Shown: one piece after another, positions 36,627-46,140 of the stretch | Numbering within the stretch: position 1 is the first letter of the stretch | How the letters are laid out: every line of letters begins with the position of its first letter | From: Saprospiraceae bacterium | GTDB lineage: Bacteria > Bacteroidota > Bacteroidia > Chitinophagales > Saprospiraceae | Direction of reading: 5' to 3' | Assembly: GCA_016712145.1 (NCBI GenBank) | Contig: JADJRO010000001.1 | Location: 1,302,001-1,366,000 of the forward strand | DNA: 64,000 nucleotides | Notes under the pieces: generated by a model | What the model saw: the letters and a program-made list of their open reading frames with translations, nothing else | What the model was told of the DNA's origin: nothing | The model's database searches: none | Made by a program: the position numbers and the translations under genes

Positions 36627-37352
36627 TTATTCAATCAGCTGAAAAATGGTATAAACTGTGGTTAGTATGATCAAGGATGCTAAAAAGAGAAAAAATGCGG
36701 TTAATACACCGGCAACTCCAGATTTCCATAATGCATTTTTGAAATAAGAATGATAGAAATAACTTGCAAATACGATTGGAAATAAAGGCCCGATAATATT
36801 TCTTAAAATTTCTGCATCTCTCCACAGAGCAACCATAAGATACGATGGAATGTTAATCAACAGTCCGGCACCAACTATATAACAGAGCATCACATTATAA
36901 TTCACAAATACAGGATCGAGTTTTCTGAATACTAAAAAAGGACCTAAAGCCATCATAGGAACAGAAAACGCATAGATTAATGAAATATAATTTTGAATGA
37001 ATAGATTGAATCGTTGTTCCAATTCCGATGAATTGGTATCGATTTCACCAAAACTCACTTTGAGCGTCAGTGCAATAAATAAGTTGACACTTGCCCAAAA
37101 TAGCAGAAATTTTACTGGATGATAATATTTTCTCCGCTCTCCTCCAATAAAGGCTCGGGCTATTTTCCCAGGTTCCTTTGCCAAAACCTGCAAGGTAACC
37201 AGCATTTTCTGTTCCCAATTCGTAATGGTTTCAAAAACAACCTGAAAAAGCGATTTTAGGTCAAGGTCCTTTTTACCGTATTTTGCACCACACTGTCCAC
37301 AAAAACGGGCTGTCACTTCCCCACCACAATTCGGACAATAATGCACAGACAC
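36627..37352 (-). CDS. DUF3667 membrane protein with N-terminal zinc ribbon
   Basis: 241 aa. The N-terminus has two CxxC knuckles (CPNCGG and CGQCGA) forming a zinc ribbon. A conserved cytoplasmic stretch follows (FETITNWEQKMLVTLQVLAKEPGK, then RRKYYHPVKFLLF), with about five transmembrane helices from residue 80 to the end. This is the DUF3667 pattern, common in Bacteroidota and of unknown function. It lies nine bases downstream of the large propeller gene and is probably co-transcribed with it. Confidence 0.85.
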   Translation of the reverse strand: MSVHYCPNCGGEVTARFCGQCGAKYGKKDLDLKSLFQVVFETITNWEQKMLVTLQVLAKEPGKIARAFIGGERRKYYHPVKFLLFWASVNLFIALTLKVSFGEIDTNSSELEQRFNLFIQNYISLIYAFSVPMMALGPFLVFRKLDPVFVNYNVMLCYIVGAGLLINIPSYLMVALWRDAEILRNIIGPLFPIVFASYFYHSYFKNALWKSGVAGVLTAFFLFLASLIILTTVYTIFQLIE

Positions 37353-37361
37353 GTATCCAGA

Positions 37362-40300
37362 TTATTTCACTTTTACAAATCGGAATTCTATTTGCTGTTC
37401 AAAACCATTAAACTTTAGAATATAATCTCCTGGGATCAATTGACTGACATTCAACTGCATCGTTCCATGTGATTTTTGCTTAATAGAAACAGGGCAAATT
37501 TGTCCGGTTGCATTGATGACCATAAACTCCGGAGTATTGTATTGTGGCTTATCAAATTGCAAATACAATACATCATTTACCGGATTTGGATAAAATCGAA
37601 TATCGGACTTCGTCAGATTTGAATTTCCAACTAGTTGTTCAACTACAATATTTTTACGAGATACAATACATCCGTTTGCATCTTCAATTTCAAGATCGTA
37701 TACACCAGGTTTCAAGTCAAAAATATCAGGGTTCAAAGCAATTAAAGTTCCATTCTGAGAATAACTGTATTTGTAAGGAGCAACACCTCCTTGTACCATT
37801 GCCATGATGCTTCCATCCGTTCCACTTGAATTTTTGATTGCAAGGCTTACTTTAATTTCATCCGGTTCATTTATTTGAAAGGTATCCAATGTCTTGCAAT
37901 CATTCGCATCTGTAATTGTTAAATAATAGATTCCGGCTTTCAAATTTGTAATCCATCTGCTAGTATCGCCCGTGGACCATAAATAGTTTAATGGAGCTTT
38001 CCCACCGGATTCAGTGTAAGCCAAAGATCCAAGCGCTTCTCCATAGCACTTATTATGAACAAATTGTTTGTTTTGAATAGAAGAAGATTCCACCTTATAA
38101 ATGTTAGTATTAAAGTAAAATGCACAGTTTCCAGATTTATTGGTTAACTCCAATTGATAATCTCCTTCCTGATTGATATCTAACGAATATGCAACCGTAT
38201 CTAATCCATTTGCATGGGTCCATCGATATGTAAAATTGATCGTATCCATTGCTAAATTTGGAATTAATCTAATGGTTTGGTGGTTGCAATCAAAATAGGG
38301 ATGGCTTTGTTTGATTTCAAGATTGGGTTTGTTGAGTACCCGAATGTTTATGGTATCCAATCGCTTACATCCTTTTTCAGAAGTAAATTCCAAACTGTAA
38401 TTACCATTCTTCTGAATGGTATTAAAAAAACCCAGATCTATTTGTGGATTATTCAAGATGCTTGTATCCAAACCAGGCCCTTTCCATCTGAAAATACCTT
38501 TTAAACTATCCTGAGCTTTTAATCGGATGGTAGATCCTGCGCAAATTTTTAAAGTGTCTGCTTTTTCAAAATTTCTTTTATTGACAGCTACTTCAAGATT
38601 GATTACCGCAGGTGCACAATCCGGTAAATCAATTGAATAAAATCCCCTTCCAAAAGTTGAAATATAAAGTTTGCGTTGAGCCTGATGAATTTTAAGATCT
38701 GTCACAGCAGTATGGGGTAAGCCAATGCCATAATATTGCCAATCAATATTATCTGCATCAGAAAAGAAAACACCAAAATCTGTCCCAACAAATAAAGTAT
38801 TTGATGCTTCATCAAATGCAATACAAGAGACTGGAGTGTTTACAAAATTTTTTGTGATATTGCTCCAGCTAGTTCCTTTATCTTTGGATGTCATCACTTT
38901 TAAGGCTCCATAACCTCCCCGTGTACACCACATTCTGTTGGTATCCTTTGAATGAAATTCAATTCCTGTAATTTCAAGATTGGTAATTAAAGAAGTATTT
39001 TTCCAGGTTTTTCCAAAGTCTTTTGAAACATACATGATGTTTGATCTAAATCCAACCAGCAAATTGGTATCAACAGGACTTATTTTAATTTCCCTTAAAT
39101 CGTTGTCCTTATTTCCTGTAAGATTATTTGTAATTTTAATAAAGCTATTCCCTCGATTGAAGCTGACAAAGACATCATTGTAGCCAATGATAAAAGTTTT
39201 TGGGTTTTGTGGATTTAAACTAAAAGGGGTTACCCATTGACCTGGTAATTCTGCACCAATGTTTTGAGTAATCTCCTTCAGATCATTAAATCCATTGGTA
39301 GTTCGATACACGGCATTTCCACCCCAATATTCTGTATAGGCAATGTTTTGATTTGTTGGATCGACAACTTGAGACATGGCATCGCCTCCATTGGTATTTG
39401 ACCAGGATCCATTGGCGCGCTTTAAAAAACCTCCGTTATCCTGGCTACCTCCTATGATAACAGGAGGTATGGTTGTAGAAACTCCCAATTTATAAAATTG
39501 AGTAATAGCAAGACCATTCACCAATTCGTCCCAACTTTCTGTATTTTCATGATACCGATATAATCCGCCATCACAACAGAAATACAAATCATTTTTAGAT
39601 TTTGGATTAGAGGCAATATAATGATGATCCGCATGGATTTCCGGATAACCCTGGCCACTAGCCCACCAATCCGTAATTTGGTTCCAGGTTTTGCCTTCAT
39701 CGGTTGATTTATAAATAACCACGTAACCACAATACAAAACGGATTTATTTTGTTGAGAGAAATACAAAACTGAATTCTCCGGCATATCAGAAATATAATT
39801 AAAATCCTTTGCAGAATTCTTTGAAAGGTAAAATTTCTTAGCCCCATCTACACTCATATTTATACCTAAATACTCCGGATCATCAATTGTAGTGGTTAAT
39901 CGCAAAAATGCTTTTTGCAAACCAAAATCAGTGACTTTAGTAAATGAATTTCCTCCATCTGTGGATTTGAAGACATTGCAATTCCCCCAATAATCATTCA
40001 GAGCTGCATATACAATCGAAGTATCACCCGGTTTGAATTTTATATCTGAAAAATTCTCAGTCCTGATCTTAGACCAAGTGGTTCCTCCGTTAAATGTTTT
40101 ATAAATGCCATCATTGGTAGCTGCAATTAAAATAGAGGAGTTTAGGGGATTCATTTCCAATGCATAAATTACCTTATTATCCGTAAGTTTCCAATTAAGA
40201 TTGGTAGGTTTCCAAGTCAATCCTCCATCGGTTGTTTTGTAAATTCCCAAATTGTATTGCCACCATCCATCTTTTTCACCTAAACTGACATAGAGGGTAT

Positions 40301-40880
40301 TGGGTGCTTGAGGATCTATCAGTACAATACCTACAGGTTGATAAGGTAAATTGTCACCAATAGAACTATAAGTTGAGCCATTGTTTGTTGTTTTCCAAAG
40401 CCCTCCATTGGGTGAAGCTACAAAAAATGTGTTAAGTTGATTTGGATGAAAAGCAATGTGCGTAGTCCGCCCCATACCCCAATAGCCCCCAGAATTTCTG
40501 TTTGGACCCTCGTGTTTCCATGAAGGTGCATTTCGATAGCTTGTACGCGCTTCATGAGTAATTTGATTGTACAATTGCCATTGTCTTTGTAAATCAGGAA
40601 AGGCACCCCCTTCGGTAACCCGGTCTCTCCAGAACCATTTCCAGCGTTCGAATTTCAATTTTTCGTCATCCAGAAAATCTTTTTTCTTGCGTTTCTTTCT
40701 AAAGATGTTTTCCCGATAGCTTTCATCCTCTAGTTTGTTCTTTCGGATTAATTTTTCGGCTTTGCTACAGATTTCCTGGTAAGATTTTCCTTGTTCTATA
40801 TAATCCTGAAGCAACTTTACCTGTGCCTGTGAACCATTTATAAAACCCATCAAACAGATCAGTCCAATTAGTATTCTCAT
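37362..40880 (-). CDS. Large BNR/sortilin-like beta-propeller protein with T9SS tail
   Basis: 1172 aa. Signal peptide to about residue 19 (GSQAQ). A charged segment (about 55-110) rich in Lys/Arg/Glu precedes two sets of propeller blades (about 115-760) with repeated Asp-box motifs such as STDGGNSF, KTTDGGLTW and SKDFGKTW. Immunoglobulin-like modules (about 770-1080), including a SprB-type LWSTGDTS repeat, precede the T9SS domain (FYPNPVNDVL). Similar proteins are labelled glycosyl hydrolase because of the propeller, but no catalytic residues can be assigned. It is probably surface-exposed and binding or structural. Confidence 0.85.
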   Translation of the reverse strand: MRILIGLICLMGFINGSQAQVKLLQDYIEQGKSYQEICSKAEKLIRKNKLEDESYRENIFRKKRKKKDFLDDEKLKFERWKWFWRDRVTEGGAFPDLQRQWQLYNQITHEARTSYRNAPSWKHEGPNRNSGGYWGMGRTTHIAFHPNQLNTFFVASPNGGLWKTTNNGSTYSSIGDNLPYQPVGIVLIDPQAPNTLYVSLGEKDGWWQYNLGIYKTTDGGLTWKPTNLNWKLTDNKVIYALEMNPLNSSILIAATNDGIYKTFNGGTTWSKIRTENFSDIKFKPGDTSIVYAALNDYWGNCNVFKSTDGGNSFTKVTDFGLQKAFLRLTTTIDDPEYLGINMSVDGAKKFYLSKNSAKDFNYISDMPENSVLYFSQQNKSVLYCGYVVIYKSTDEGKTWNQITDWWASGQGYPEIHADHHYIASNPKSKNDLYFCCDGGLYRYHENTESWDELVNGLAITQFYKLGVSTTIPPVIIGGSQDNGGFLKRANGSWSNTNGGDAMSQVVDPTNQNIAYTEYWGGNAVYRTTNGFNDLKEITQNIGAELPGQWVTPFSLNPQNPKTFIIGYNDVFVSFNRGNSFIKITNNLTGNKDNDLREIKISPVDTNLLVGFRSNIMYVSKDFGKTWKNTSLITNLEITGIEFHSKDTNRMWCTRGGYGALKVMTSKDKGTSWSNITKNFVNTPVSCIAFDEASNTLFVGTDFGVFFSDADNIDWQYYGIGLPHTAVTDLKIHQAQRKLYISTFGRGFYSIDLPDCAPAVINLEVAVNKRNFEKADTLKICAGSTIRLKAQDSLKGIFRWKGPGLDTSILNNPQIDLGFFNTIQKNGNYSLEFTSEKGCKRLDTINIRVLNKPNLEIKQSHPYFDCNHQTIRLIPNLAMDTINFTYRWTHANGLDTVAYSLDINQEGDYQLELTNKSGNCAFYFNTNIYKVESSSIQNKQFVHNKCYGEALGSLAYTESGGKAPLNYLWSTGDTSRWITNLKAGIYYLTITDANDCKTLDTFQINEPDEIKVSLAIKNSSGTDGSIMAMVQGGVAPYKYSYSQNGTLIALNPDIFDLKPGVYDLEIEDANGCIVSRKNIVVEQLVGNSNLTKSDIRFYPNPVNDVLYLQFDKPQYNTPEFMVINATGQICPVSIKQKSHGTMQLNVSQLIPGDYILKFNGFEQQIEFRFVKVK

Positions 40881-40894
40881 TTTAAATCTTTGCT

Positions 40895-40902
40895 CAAAAT
40901 TA
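40895..40902 (-). promoter_or_regulatory. -7 box of the propeller gene
   Basis: Minus-strand TAATTTTG, matching TAnnTTTG, 15 bases before the ATG at 40880. Confidence 0.4.
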
Positions 40903-40976
40903 AGGCAATAAATGCCGGAAAACCGTAAAAAAAAACATAAAATCAGGAGGGATATTAAAATTAACCATATTTATAG

Positions 40977-40984
40977 TAAATTTG
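40977..40984 (+). promoter_or_regulatory. -7 box of the DUF6588 gene
   Basis: TAAATTTG, matching TAnnTTTG, 39 bases before the ATG at 41023. It supports that ATG rather than the in-frame ATG at 40912. Confidence 0.45.
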
Positions 40985-41022
40985 AACGAAGAAGCCTATT
41001 TCAAATACTAAAAATCTTATCC

Positions 41023-41910
41023 ATGCGGAATGTCTTTTTTGCAAGCTTAGTTTTTGTTTTTAGCTTGACTGTGAATGAAGTTAAGAGCCAGGAGGGTGTT
41101 GAAGATTTTCTCAATACATACATTGATGATAACACCGGACCTTTCGTACAGCCACTTTTTGAACTTATGACTGCAAACTTGAATACAGGTTTAAGAGAAT
41201 GGTCGGCTATTGACAGCAGTTTTTATATACGAATTGGTATTAATGTAATGAGTTCCTATCCTTCATCTGCACAGAAAACCTTTACTGCCAAAACTAATGA
41301 ATCTTTTGAACCCTTTTCAACGGCAGAAGCCCCTACGATTATAGGTGCTATTGAGCCAGTGGAAGTAAATGGTGTTAATGGAACCAGTTATATATTTCCA
41401 GGTGGATATAATTTGAAGGCTTTGCCCATGGCCAGTCCACAAATAACAATTGGTGGTTTCTTTAATACCGAACTGTCGGGTCGTTATTTTGCCATCGAAT
41501 TGGATGACAATTTAGGTTCCCTTTCTTTATTGGGATTAGGCTTTCGACATGCTATCAATCCATACTTTCCAAAACTACCCATCGATCTTTCAGTTGGATA
41601 TTATTTTCATCAGTTTAAAGATGATCCTTATATTAATTCAAAAATGCATTTAGGATCCTTGCACATTGGCAAATCGGGTCGTTGGTGGTCTTCTCAGTTG
41701 ATGTTAGGATATCAGGATGCTAAAACAGATCTCAGCTATACCTATACCAAAGATGAAGAAGTAAAAACCAAAGAACTTAAAATTGGCATTGACAATCATT
41801 TTGTTGCCGAATTATCTGCTTCTTTAAAACTATGGATTCTAAATGTTCATGGAGCCATTAATTATTCTGGACCGGTTACCGGTGCCTTGGGATTATCTTT
41901 AGATTTCTAA
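41023..41910 (+). CDS. DUF6588-like outer-membrane protein
   Basis: 295 aa from the ATG at 41023, where a signal peptide begins (MRNVFFASLVFVFSL, cleavage near VKSQ). The 37 in-frame codons upstream are highly basic and lie across a promoter box, so they are excluded. The mature part resembles the DUF6588 family: it starts with a short helix (VEDFLNTYIDDNTGPFVQPL), then FYIRIGINVMSSYP, and continues as amphipathic strands ending in a barrel-like VTGALGLSLDF. Probably an outer-membrane barrel of unknown cargo. A lipoprotein gene follows 21 bases later. Confidence 0.75.
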   Translation: MRNVFFASLVFVFSLTVNEVKSQEGVEDFLNTYIDDNTGPFVQPLFELMTANLNTGLREWSAIDSSFYIRIGINVMSSYPSSAQKTFTAKTNESFEPFSTAEAPTIIGAIEPVEVNGVNGTSYIFPGGYNLKALPMASPQITIGGFFNTELSGRYFAIELDDNLGSLSLLGLGFRHAINPYFPKLPIDLSVGYYFHQFKDDPYINSKMHLGSLHIGKSGRWWSSQLMLGYQDAKTDLSYTYTKDEEVKTKELKIGIDNHFVAELSASLKLWILNVHGAINYSGPVTGALGLSLDF

Positions 41911-41931
41911 AAATTATAAAAAAAAAAGATC

Positions 41932-42564
41932 ATGAAAAAATTAGCACTTTTCTCGATGCTGTTTGTTTTAATGTCCGGTTGTTGCGGCCTAGAAGAATAT
42001 TTAGGTGGTTCAGATGATGCGTGCCTGGATCAAATTTTCACAGAAACACGTAAAGTAAATATCAAGGCACCCTTTACCATCAATGATGCAAAACCGTTTG
42101 GATATGCTAATAAAATTACCGGTGAAAATGTTAAAAAAGCCATGCAAATTCCAGCAGATGCGACGGTTAAAAAAGCCAGCTTAAGTTCAGCTAAATTAAA
42201 TTATACAGCTGCTGCTGACAATGGATGCCGCAGTCTTTTTGTAGATATTCATGTGGTGACTACTGATGGTTCTTTTAATTTTCTGTTAATTGATCAACAG
42301 AATTTATTTCTACCACTGGTGATTGGCAGCACCTTAATTAATCAACAATTGAATTCAAAAGGAGTTACTGAGCTTAGACGAGCTATTGAACGGTATGCAG
42401 CAAATACCTTTGACACGGATTTAAGTTTTACTATGACCGGAGAGGGTCTGCCAAAAGGTGCACTCGCCCATTTTACATTAGATATTGAAATGGAACTTAG
42501 TATAGTGTATGAAGTCTGTCGTTATGCACCTTTAGGTGCAGGGGATCGCGTATGCAACAAATAA
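41932..42564 (+). CDS. Putative lipoprotein of unknown function
   Basis: 210 aa. A classical lipoprotein leader with the lipobox LMSGC places it in the envelope. I do not recognise the mature domain; it is mixed alpha/beta with KVNIKAPFTINDAKPFGYAN near the start and paired Cys residues (Cys42-like DDACLDQ, DNGCRSLF, YEVCRY, DRVCNK) that could form disulfides. It is 21 bases downstream of the DUF6588-like barrel and probably in one operon with it, so it may be a partner of that barrel (inference). Confidence 0.7.
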   Translation: MKKLALFSMLFVLMSGCCGLEEYLGGSDDACLDQIFTETRKVNIKAPFTINDAKPFGYANKITGENVKKAMQIPADATVKKASLSSAKLNYTAAADNGCRSLFVDIHVVTTDGSFNFLLIDQQNLFLPLVIGSTLINQQLNSKGVTELRRAIERYAANTFDTDLSFTMTGEGLPKGALAHFTLDIEMELSIVYEVCRYAPLGAGDRVCNK

Positions 42565-42578
42565 ACAGAAACCTTCAA

Positions 42579-43040
42579 TTAAAATCTAAAAAACGGCCGC
42601 TCGATATTCCAGATTCCAAAAGGGATCATAAGCAAGATAATAATAAATCCAGCTAAAAACCACTTGAAGGCCACTTCATATTTTGCACTATCTGTTGCCT
42701 GTTTTTTAGATTTAATACTTCCAATTTGAGCGATTGCAATTCCCAAAATCATTCCGAAAATATGCTCTACACTCCAAAAACGAGTCTCAGAATTCTTCAT
42801 TGAAGCTCCAAAATCACTCAAAATATTTTGCATCATTGGAGATACAAATGCATACAGTATTAATCCTATTACTAGTTGGGTATGTAATGAGGCGATAAAA
42901 AATGTATTCCATTTTTTTACCCCTGCATTGTACGTTAAGCCAGATTTCCAGCCCTTATAATTTTCGAGAATCGTCCAAATTGCTAAGGCCACGACGACCC
43001 ATCGCAACCAGGAATGTAATACCATTAATAAATCGTACAT
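42579..43040 (-). CDS. Four-helix integral membrane protein, conserved in Bacteroidota
   Basis: 153 aa with four transmembrane helices (about 8-25, 46-68, 88-108, 122-143). It starts MYDLLMVLHSWLRWVVVAL, and the HSxLRW motif with two further His residues (SLHTQ and VEHIFG) is typical of a small Bacteroidota membrane family sometimes annotated as cytochrome-b-like. Whether heme is bound is unknown. The gene converges with the lipoprotein gene (14-base gap) and has its own TATCTTTG promoter box upstream. Confidence 0.7.
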   Translation of the reverse strand: MYDLLMVLHSWLRWVVVALAIWTILENYKGWKSGLTYNAGVKKWNTFFIASLHTQLVIGLILYAFVSPMMQNILSDFGASMKNSETRFWSVEHIFGMILGIAIAQIGSIKSKKQATDSAKYEVAFKWFLAGFIIILLMIPFGIWNIERPFFRF

Positions 43041-43067
43041 ATCAATACATTGTGTTTAAAGAATATT

Positions 43068-43075
43068 CAAAGATA
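43068..43075 (-). promoter_or_regulatory. -7 box of the four-helix membrane protein gene
   Basis: Minus-strand TATCTTTG, exact TAnnTTTG match, 28 bases before the ATG at 43040. Confidence 0.45.
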
Positions 43076-43136
43076 AAAGATGCTGGTTTAAATTTTGTAA
43101 AATAATTATCAGTCTTTAAGAATCCAGTATTTCTAC

Positions 43137-43144
43137 TATATTTG
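43137..43144 (+). promoter_or_regulatory. -7 box of the sterol desaturase family gene
   Basis: TATATTTG, exact TAnnTTTG match, 45 bases before the ATG at 43189; divergent from the box at 43068-43075. Confidence 0.4.
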
Positions 43145-43188
43145 GTCAAACAATGTTCTATTCTATTTAACTCTTATCCTTTTTAAAT

Positions 43189-44073
43189 ATGTCTTATCTG
43201 GAAACCATTAAAAATGCCTATCAATCGTACTGGAGCTATTTTATTAATGAAATCAGCAACCCCAGCTGGCACAATTATTTTTATTGGCTCATAGGAGTTT
43301 CTTTATTTGCATTTACCTTAGAACTCCTATTTCCCTGGAGAAAAGAACAAGGGCGGTTCCGTGAGGATTTTTGGCTTGATGCGTTTTATATGTTTTTCAA
43401 TTTCTTTATTTTTTCATTAATCGTTTACAATGCATTTTCAGATGTAATTGTAAAGATGTTTAACCAATTTTTAGCATGGTTTGGAATTCAAAATTTAGTT
43501 GCAATTGAAATTGGTGGCTGGCCACTCTGGCTTAAATTACTAACGATGTTTATTTTGAGGGATTTTATTCAATGGAATGTCCATCGACTCTTACATCGGG
43601 TACCTGCTTTATGGGAATTTCATAAAGTTCATCACTCCGTTCAGCAAATGGGCTTTGCGGCTCATTTGCGTTACCATTTTATGGAAACAATTGTTTACCG
43701 TACTTTGGAATATATACCCCTTGCAATGATTGGTTTTGGTTTGACTGATTTTTTTGTCGTACATATTTTTGCCCTGGCAATTGGTCACCTCAATCATTCT
43801 AATATTTACTTACCTCTAGGACCTTTACAATATATTTTTAATTCACCACAAATGCATATTTGGCATCATGCTGAAAATTTACCCAAAGGATCTTATGGTG
43901 TTAATTATGGATTGAGCTTAAGCATTTGGGATTATTTATACGGTACCGTGTATATGCCTTCCAATGGTCGCGATGAAAAATTAGGATTTGAAAATTGCGA
44001 TACATTTCCAAAAAGTTTTTTTAGTCAAATGACACAACCTATAAAAGCAGCCTTGAAGAAATTAAAGAATTAA
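43189..44073 (+). CDS. Sterol desaturase / fatty acid hydroxylase superfamily protein
   Basis: 294 aa with about four transmembrane helices. The di-iron histidine clusters are visible in order: HRLLH (about 134-138), HKVHHS (about 147-151), HLNH (about 203-206), and HIWHHAEN (about 231-236). These mark membrane-bound non-heme iron hydroxylases or desaturases of the ERG3/fatty-acid-hydroxylase group. The substrate is probably a lipid or carotenoid, but the sequence does not say which. A separate promoter box precedes it and the acs promoter follows, so it looks monocistronic. Confidence 0.88.
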   Translation: MSYLETIKNAYQSYWSYFINEISNPSWHNYFYWLIGVSLFAFTLELLFPWRKEQGRFREDFWLDAFYMFFNFFIFSLIVYNAFSDVIVKMFNQFLAWFGIQNLVAIEIGGWPLWLKLLTMFILRDFIQWNVHRLLHRVPALWEFHKVHHSVQQMGFAAHLRYHFMETIVYRTLEYIPLAMIGFGLTDFFVVHIFALAIGHLNHSNIYLPLGPLQYIFNSPQMHIWHHAENLPKGSYGVNYGLSLSIWDYLYGTVYMPSNGRDEKLGFENCDTFPKSFFSQMTQPIKAALKKLKN

Positions 44074-44090
44074 GGGTGCTAATAAAGTCA

Positions 44091-44118
44091 TTGCTTCCTG
44101 TCAGGAACTTTATCTTTG
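44091..44118 (+). promoter_or_regulatory. Promoter of acs (TTG-17-TATCTTTG)
   Basis: A -33 TTG at 44091-44093 and an exact -7 TATCTTTG at 44111-44118 with 17 bases between. The -7 box overlaps an in-frame TTG at 44116, so translation must begin at the ATG at 44131. Confidence 0.6.
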
Positions 44119-44130
44119 CAAAAAATATTC

Positions 44131-44544
44131 ATGCCATTTCCTTTTCAAATAAAGTCCAAATCAAACTATGACCAGCACTACAGAAAAAGTGTTGAGGATC
44201 CAATAGGATTTTGGGCTGAGATAGCAACCCATTTCAATTTTTATAAAAAATGGGATCATGTTTTGTCATGGAATTTTAAAGAACCCAGGATAAAATGGTT
44301 TGAGGGTGCCAAACTCAACATTACTGAAAACTGTTTAGATCGTCATTTAGAAACTAAACGGGATCAACTCGCCATTTTGTGGGAGTCAAATAATCCATCT
44401 GAACCAGAACGAAAAATAACATACAACGAATTGCATCAGTCAGTTTGTGAATTTGCTGCCGTTTTGAAAATGCATGGGGTACAAAAAGGAGATCGGGTTT
44501 GTATTTACATGGGGATGGTTCCAGGGTGGTTATTGCCATGTTAG
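44131..44544 (+). CDS. acs: Acetyl-CoA synthetase, N-terminal part (frameshifted gene)
   Basis: Encodes the start of an AMP-forming acetyl-CoA synthetase: the N-terminal ACAS domain (FWAEIATHFNFYKKWDHVL, then WFEGAKLNITENCLDRHL) and the first part of the AMP-binding domain (ITYNELHQSVCEFA). It reaches RVCIYMGMVP and then leaves the frame, reading GWLLPC and a stop at 44542-44544. Family members read MVPEVVIAMLACARIGA here. One base missing in CCAG-GGTGG at 44521-44529 accounts for this. The restored protein would be 638 aa, the usual Acs length. Confidence 0.85.
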   Translation: MPFPFQIKSKSNYDQHYRKSVEDPIGFWAEIATHFNFYKKWDHVLSWNFKEPRIKWFEGAKLNITENCLDRHLETKRDQLAILWESNNPSEPERKITYNELHQSVCEFAAVLKMHGVQKGDRVCIYMGMVPGWLLPC

Positions 44545-46046
44545 CCTGTGCACGAATTGGTGCAATACACAATGTGGTTTTTGGCGGATTCAGTGCTCAA
44601 AGTTTGACTGATAGGATCCAGAATGCTGAAGTAAGCTGTGTCATTTGCTGTGATGGAGCATTTAGAGGGTCCAAATCAATTGAATTAAAATCAATCGTTG
44701 ATGAAGCGTTGTTAGAATGTCCTACTGTAAAAACAGTTATAGTCTATCAGCGTACCCATTCTAAAACACAAATGGCAACAGGACGTGATTTTTGGTGGCA
44801 TGAAGAACTAACTAAAATAGATCGGGTAAAGTCATTAAGCATACCTCCCGAATCCATGGATGCAGAAGACATGTTATTTATTTTGTATACCTCCGGATCT
44901 ACCGGTAAACCAAAAGGGGTTGTTCATACGTGTGCAGGATATATGATCTATACTTGCTACAGTTTTATAAACGTATTTCAATACCAGGAAAACCAAATTC
45001 ATTTTTGTACGGCTGATATCGGTTGGATCACTGGACACAGCTATATTGTATACGGTCCATTGTGTGCAGGAGCGACAACACTGTTATTTGAAGGCATTCC
45101 TACCTGGCCTGAACCAGACAGATTCTGGAAAATTATCGAAAAATTTAAAGCCGAGATTCTGTACACAGCACCAACTGCCATTCGAAGTTTGATGAGTTAT
45201 GGCAATTCCTGGCTTCAGGATAAAGATCTTTCTAGTTTAAAAGTTTTAGGATCTGTTGGTGAACCCATAAATGAAGAAGCCTGGGAATGGTATTCTGAAC
45301 AAGTTGGTCACTCCAACTGTCCGATTGTAGATACCTGGTGGCAAACCGAAACCGGAGGCATCTTAATTTCAAATCTCGCAGGCGTCACTCCTCAAAAAGC
45401 AACCTATGCAAGCTTACCATTACCTGGAATACAGCCTTGCCTAGTTACAGATGATGGTCAAGAAATTTTGGATAATGAAACAGATGGATTTTTATGCATC
45501 AAGTTTCCTTGGCCTGGAATGCTTCGAACCACTTATAAAGATCATGAACGTTTCAGAAAAAATTATTTTGATCGATTTGAAAATCTCTATTTTTCAGGAG
45601 ATGGAGCAAAACGAGATGCGAATGGATTTTATAGAATTACCGGCCGAGTGGATGATGTTTTAAAAATCAGTGGGCATCGAATTGGTACCGCCGAAGTTGA
45701 AAATGCCATCAACAGCCTGGAAGATGTGACAGAAAGTGCTGTGGTGGGATACGCACATCCTATTAAAGGTCAGGCTATTTATGCCTTTGTAATTTACAAT
45801 GGACAGGAGTCCGATGTTGAAAAAATAAAAGCTAATATTAACGATCACATCATGGATCATATAGGTCCTATTGCTAAAGCCGATAAAATTCAATTCGTAA
45901 ACGGATTGCCAAAAACAAGAAGTGGGAAAATAATGCGTAGGATTTTACGAAAAATAGCAGAAGGGGAACTCCATGAATTAGGAGATGCCTCTACCCTACT
46001 CGATCCCGCAGTAGTAGATGATATCATTAGGGACAGGCTGCTGTAA
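44499..46046 (+). CDS. acs: Acetyl-CoA synthetase, C-terminal part (frameshifted gene)
   Basis: From RVVIAMLACARIGAIHNVVF onward this is the body of Acs. It has the AMP-binding loop YTSGSTGKPKGV, WITGHSYIVYGPLC, DTWWQTETGG, the hinge region RITGRVDDVLKISGHR, and the C-terminal KTRSGKIMRRILR with the catalytic Lys that is acetylated in regulation. The first ~9 codons of the open frame precede the indel and are not native. The enzyme activates acetate to acetyl-CoA via acetyl-AMP. The intact motifs on both sides of the indel argue that the gene was functional until very recently or that the indel is a sequence error. Confidence 0.87.
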   Translation: MYLHGDGSRVVIAMLACARIGAIHNVVFGGFSAQSLTDRIQNAEVSCVICCDGAFRGSKSIELKSIVDEALLECPTVKTVIVYQRTHSKTQMATGRDFWWHEELTKIDRVKSLSIPPESMDAEDMLFILYTSGSTGKPKGVVHTCAGYMIYTCYSFINVFQYQENQIHFCTADIGWITGHSYIVYGPLCAGATTLLFEGIPTWPEPDRFWKIIEKFKAEILYTAPTAIRSLMSYGNSWLQDKDLSSLKVLGSVGEPINEEAWEWYSEQVGHSNCPIVDTWWQTETGGILISNLAGVTPQKATYASLPLPGIQPCLVTDDGQEILDNETDGFLCIKFPWPGMLRTTYKDHERFRKNYFDRFENLYFSGDGAKRDANGFYRITGRVDDVLKISGHRIGTAEVENAINSLEDVTESAVVGYAHPIKGQAIYAFVIYNGQESDVEKIKANINDHIMDHIGPIAKADKIQFVNGLPKTRSGKIMRRILRKIAEGELHELGDASTLLDPAVVDDIIRDRLL

Positions 46047-46140
46047 TTTAATTTTGATTCAACTAAGAAATCACAATCATTTATTTTATTTAAATACTAA
46101 ATAAGCAAGAGTTAAGTTATTATAGTCTGCAATTGTTTTT

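Noticed and set aside
37362..40880. Glycoside hydrolase (sialidase) because of Asp-box propeller repeats
   Set aside because: Asp-boxes are structural. I cannot place the Arg triad or other catalytic residues, so no enzyme activity is claimed.
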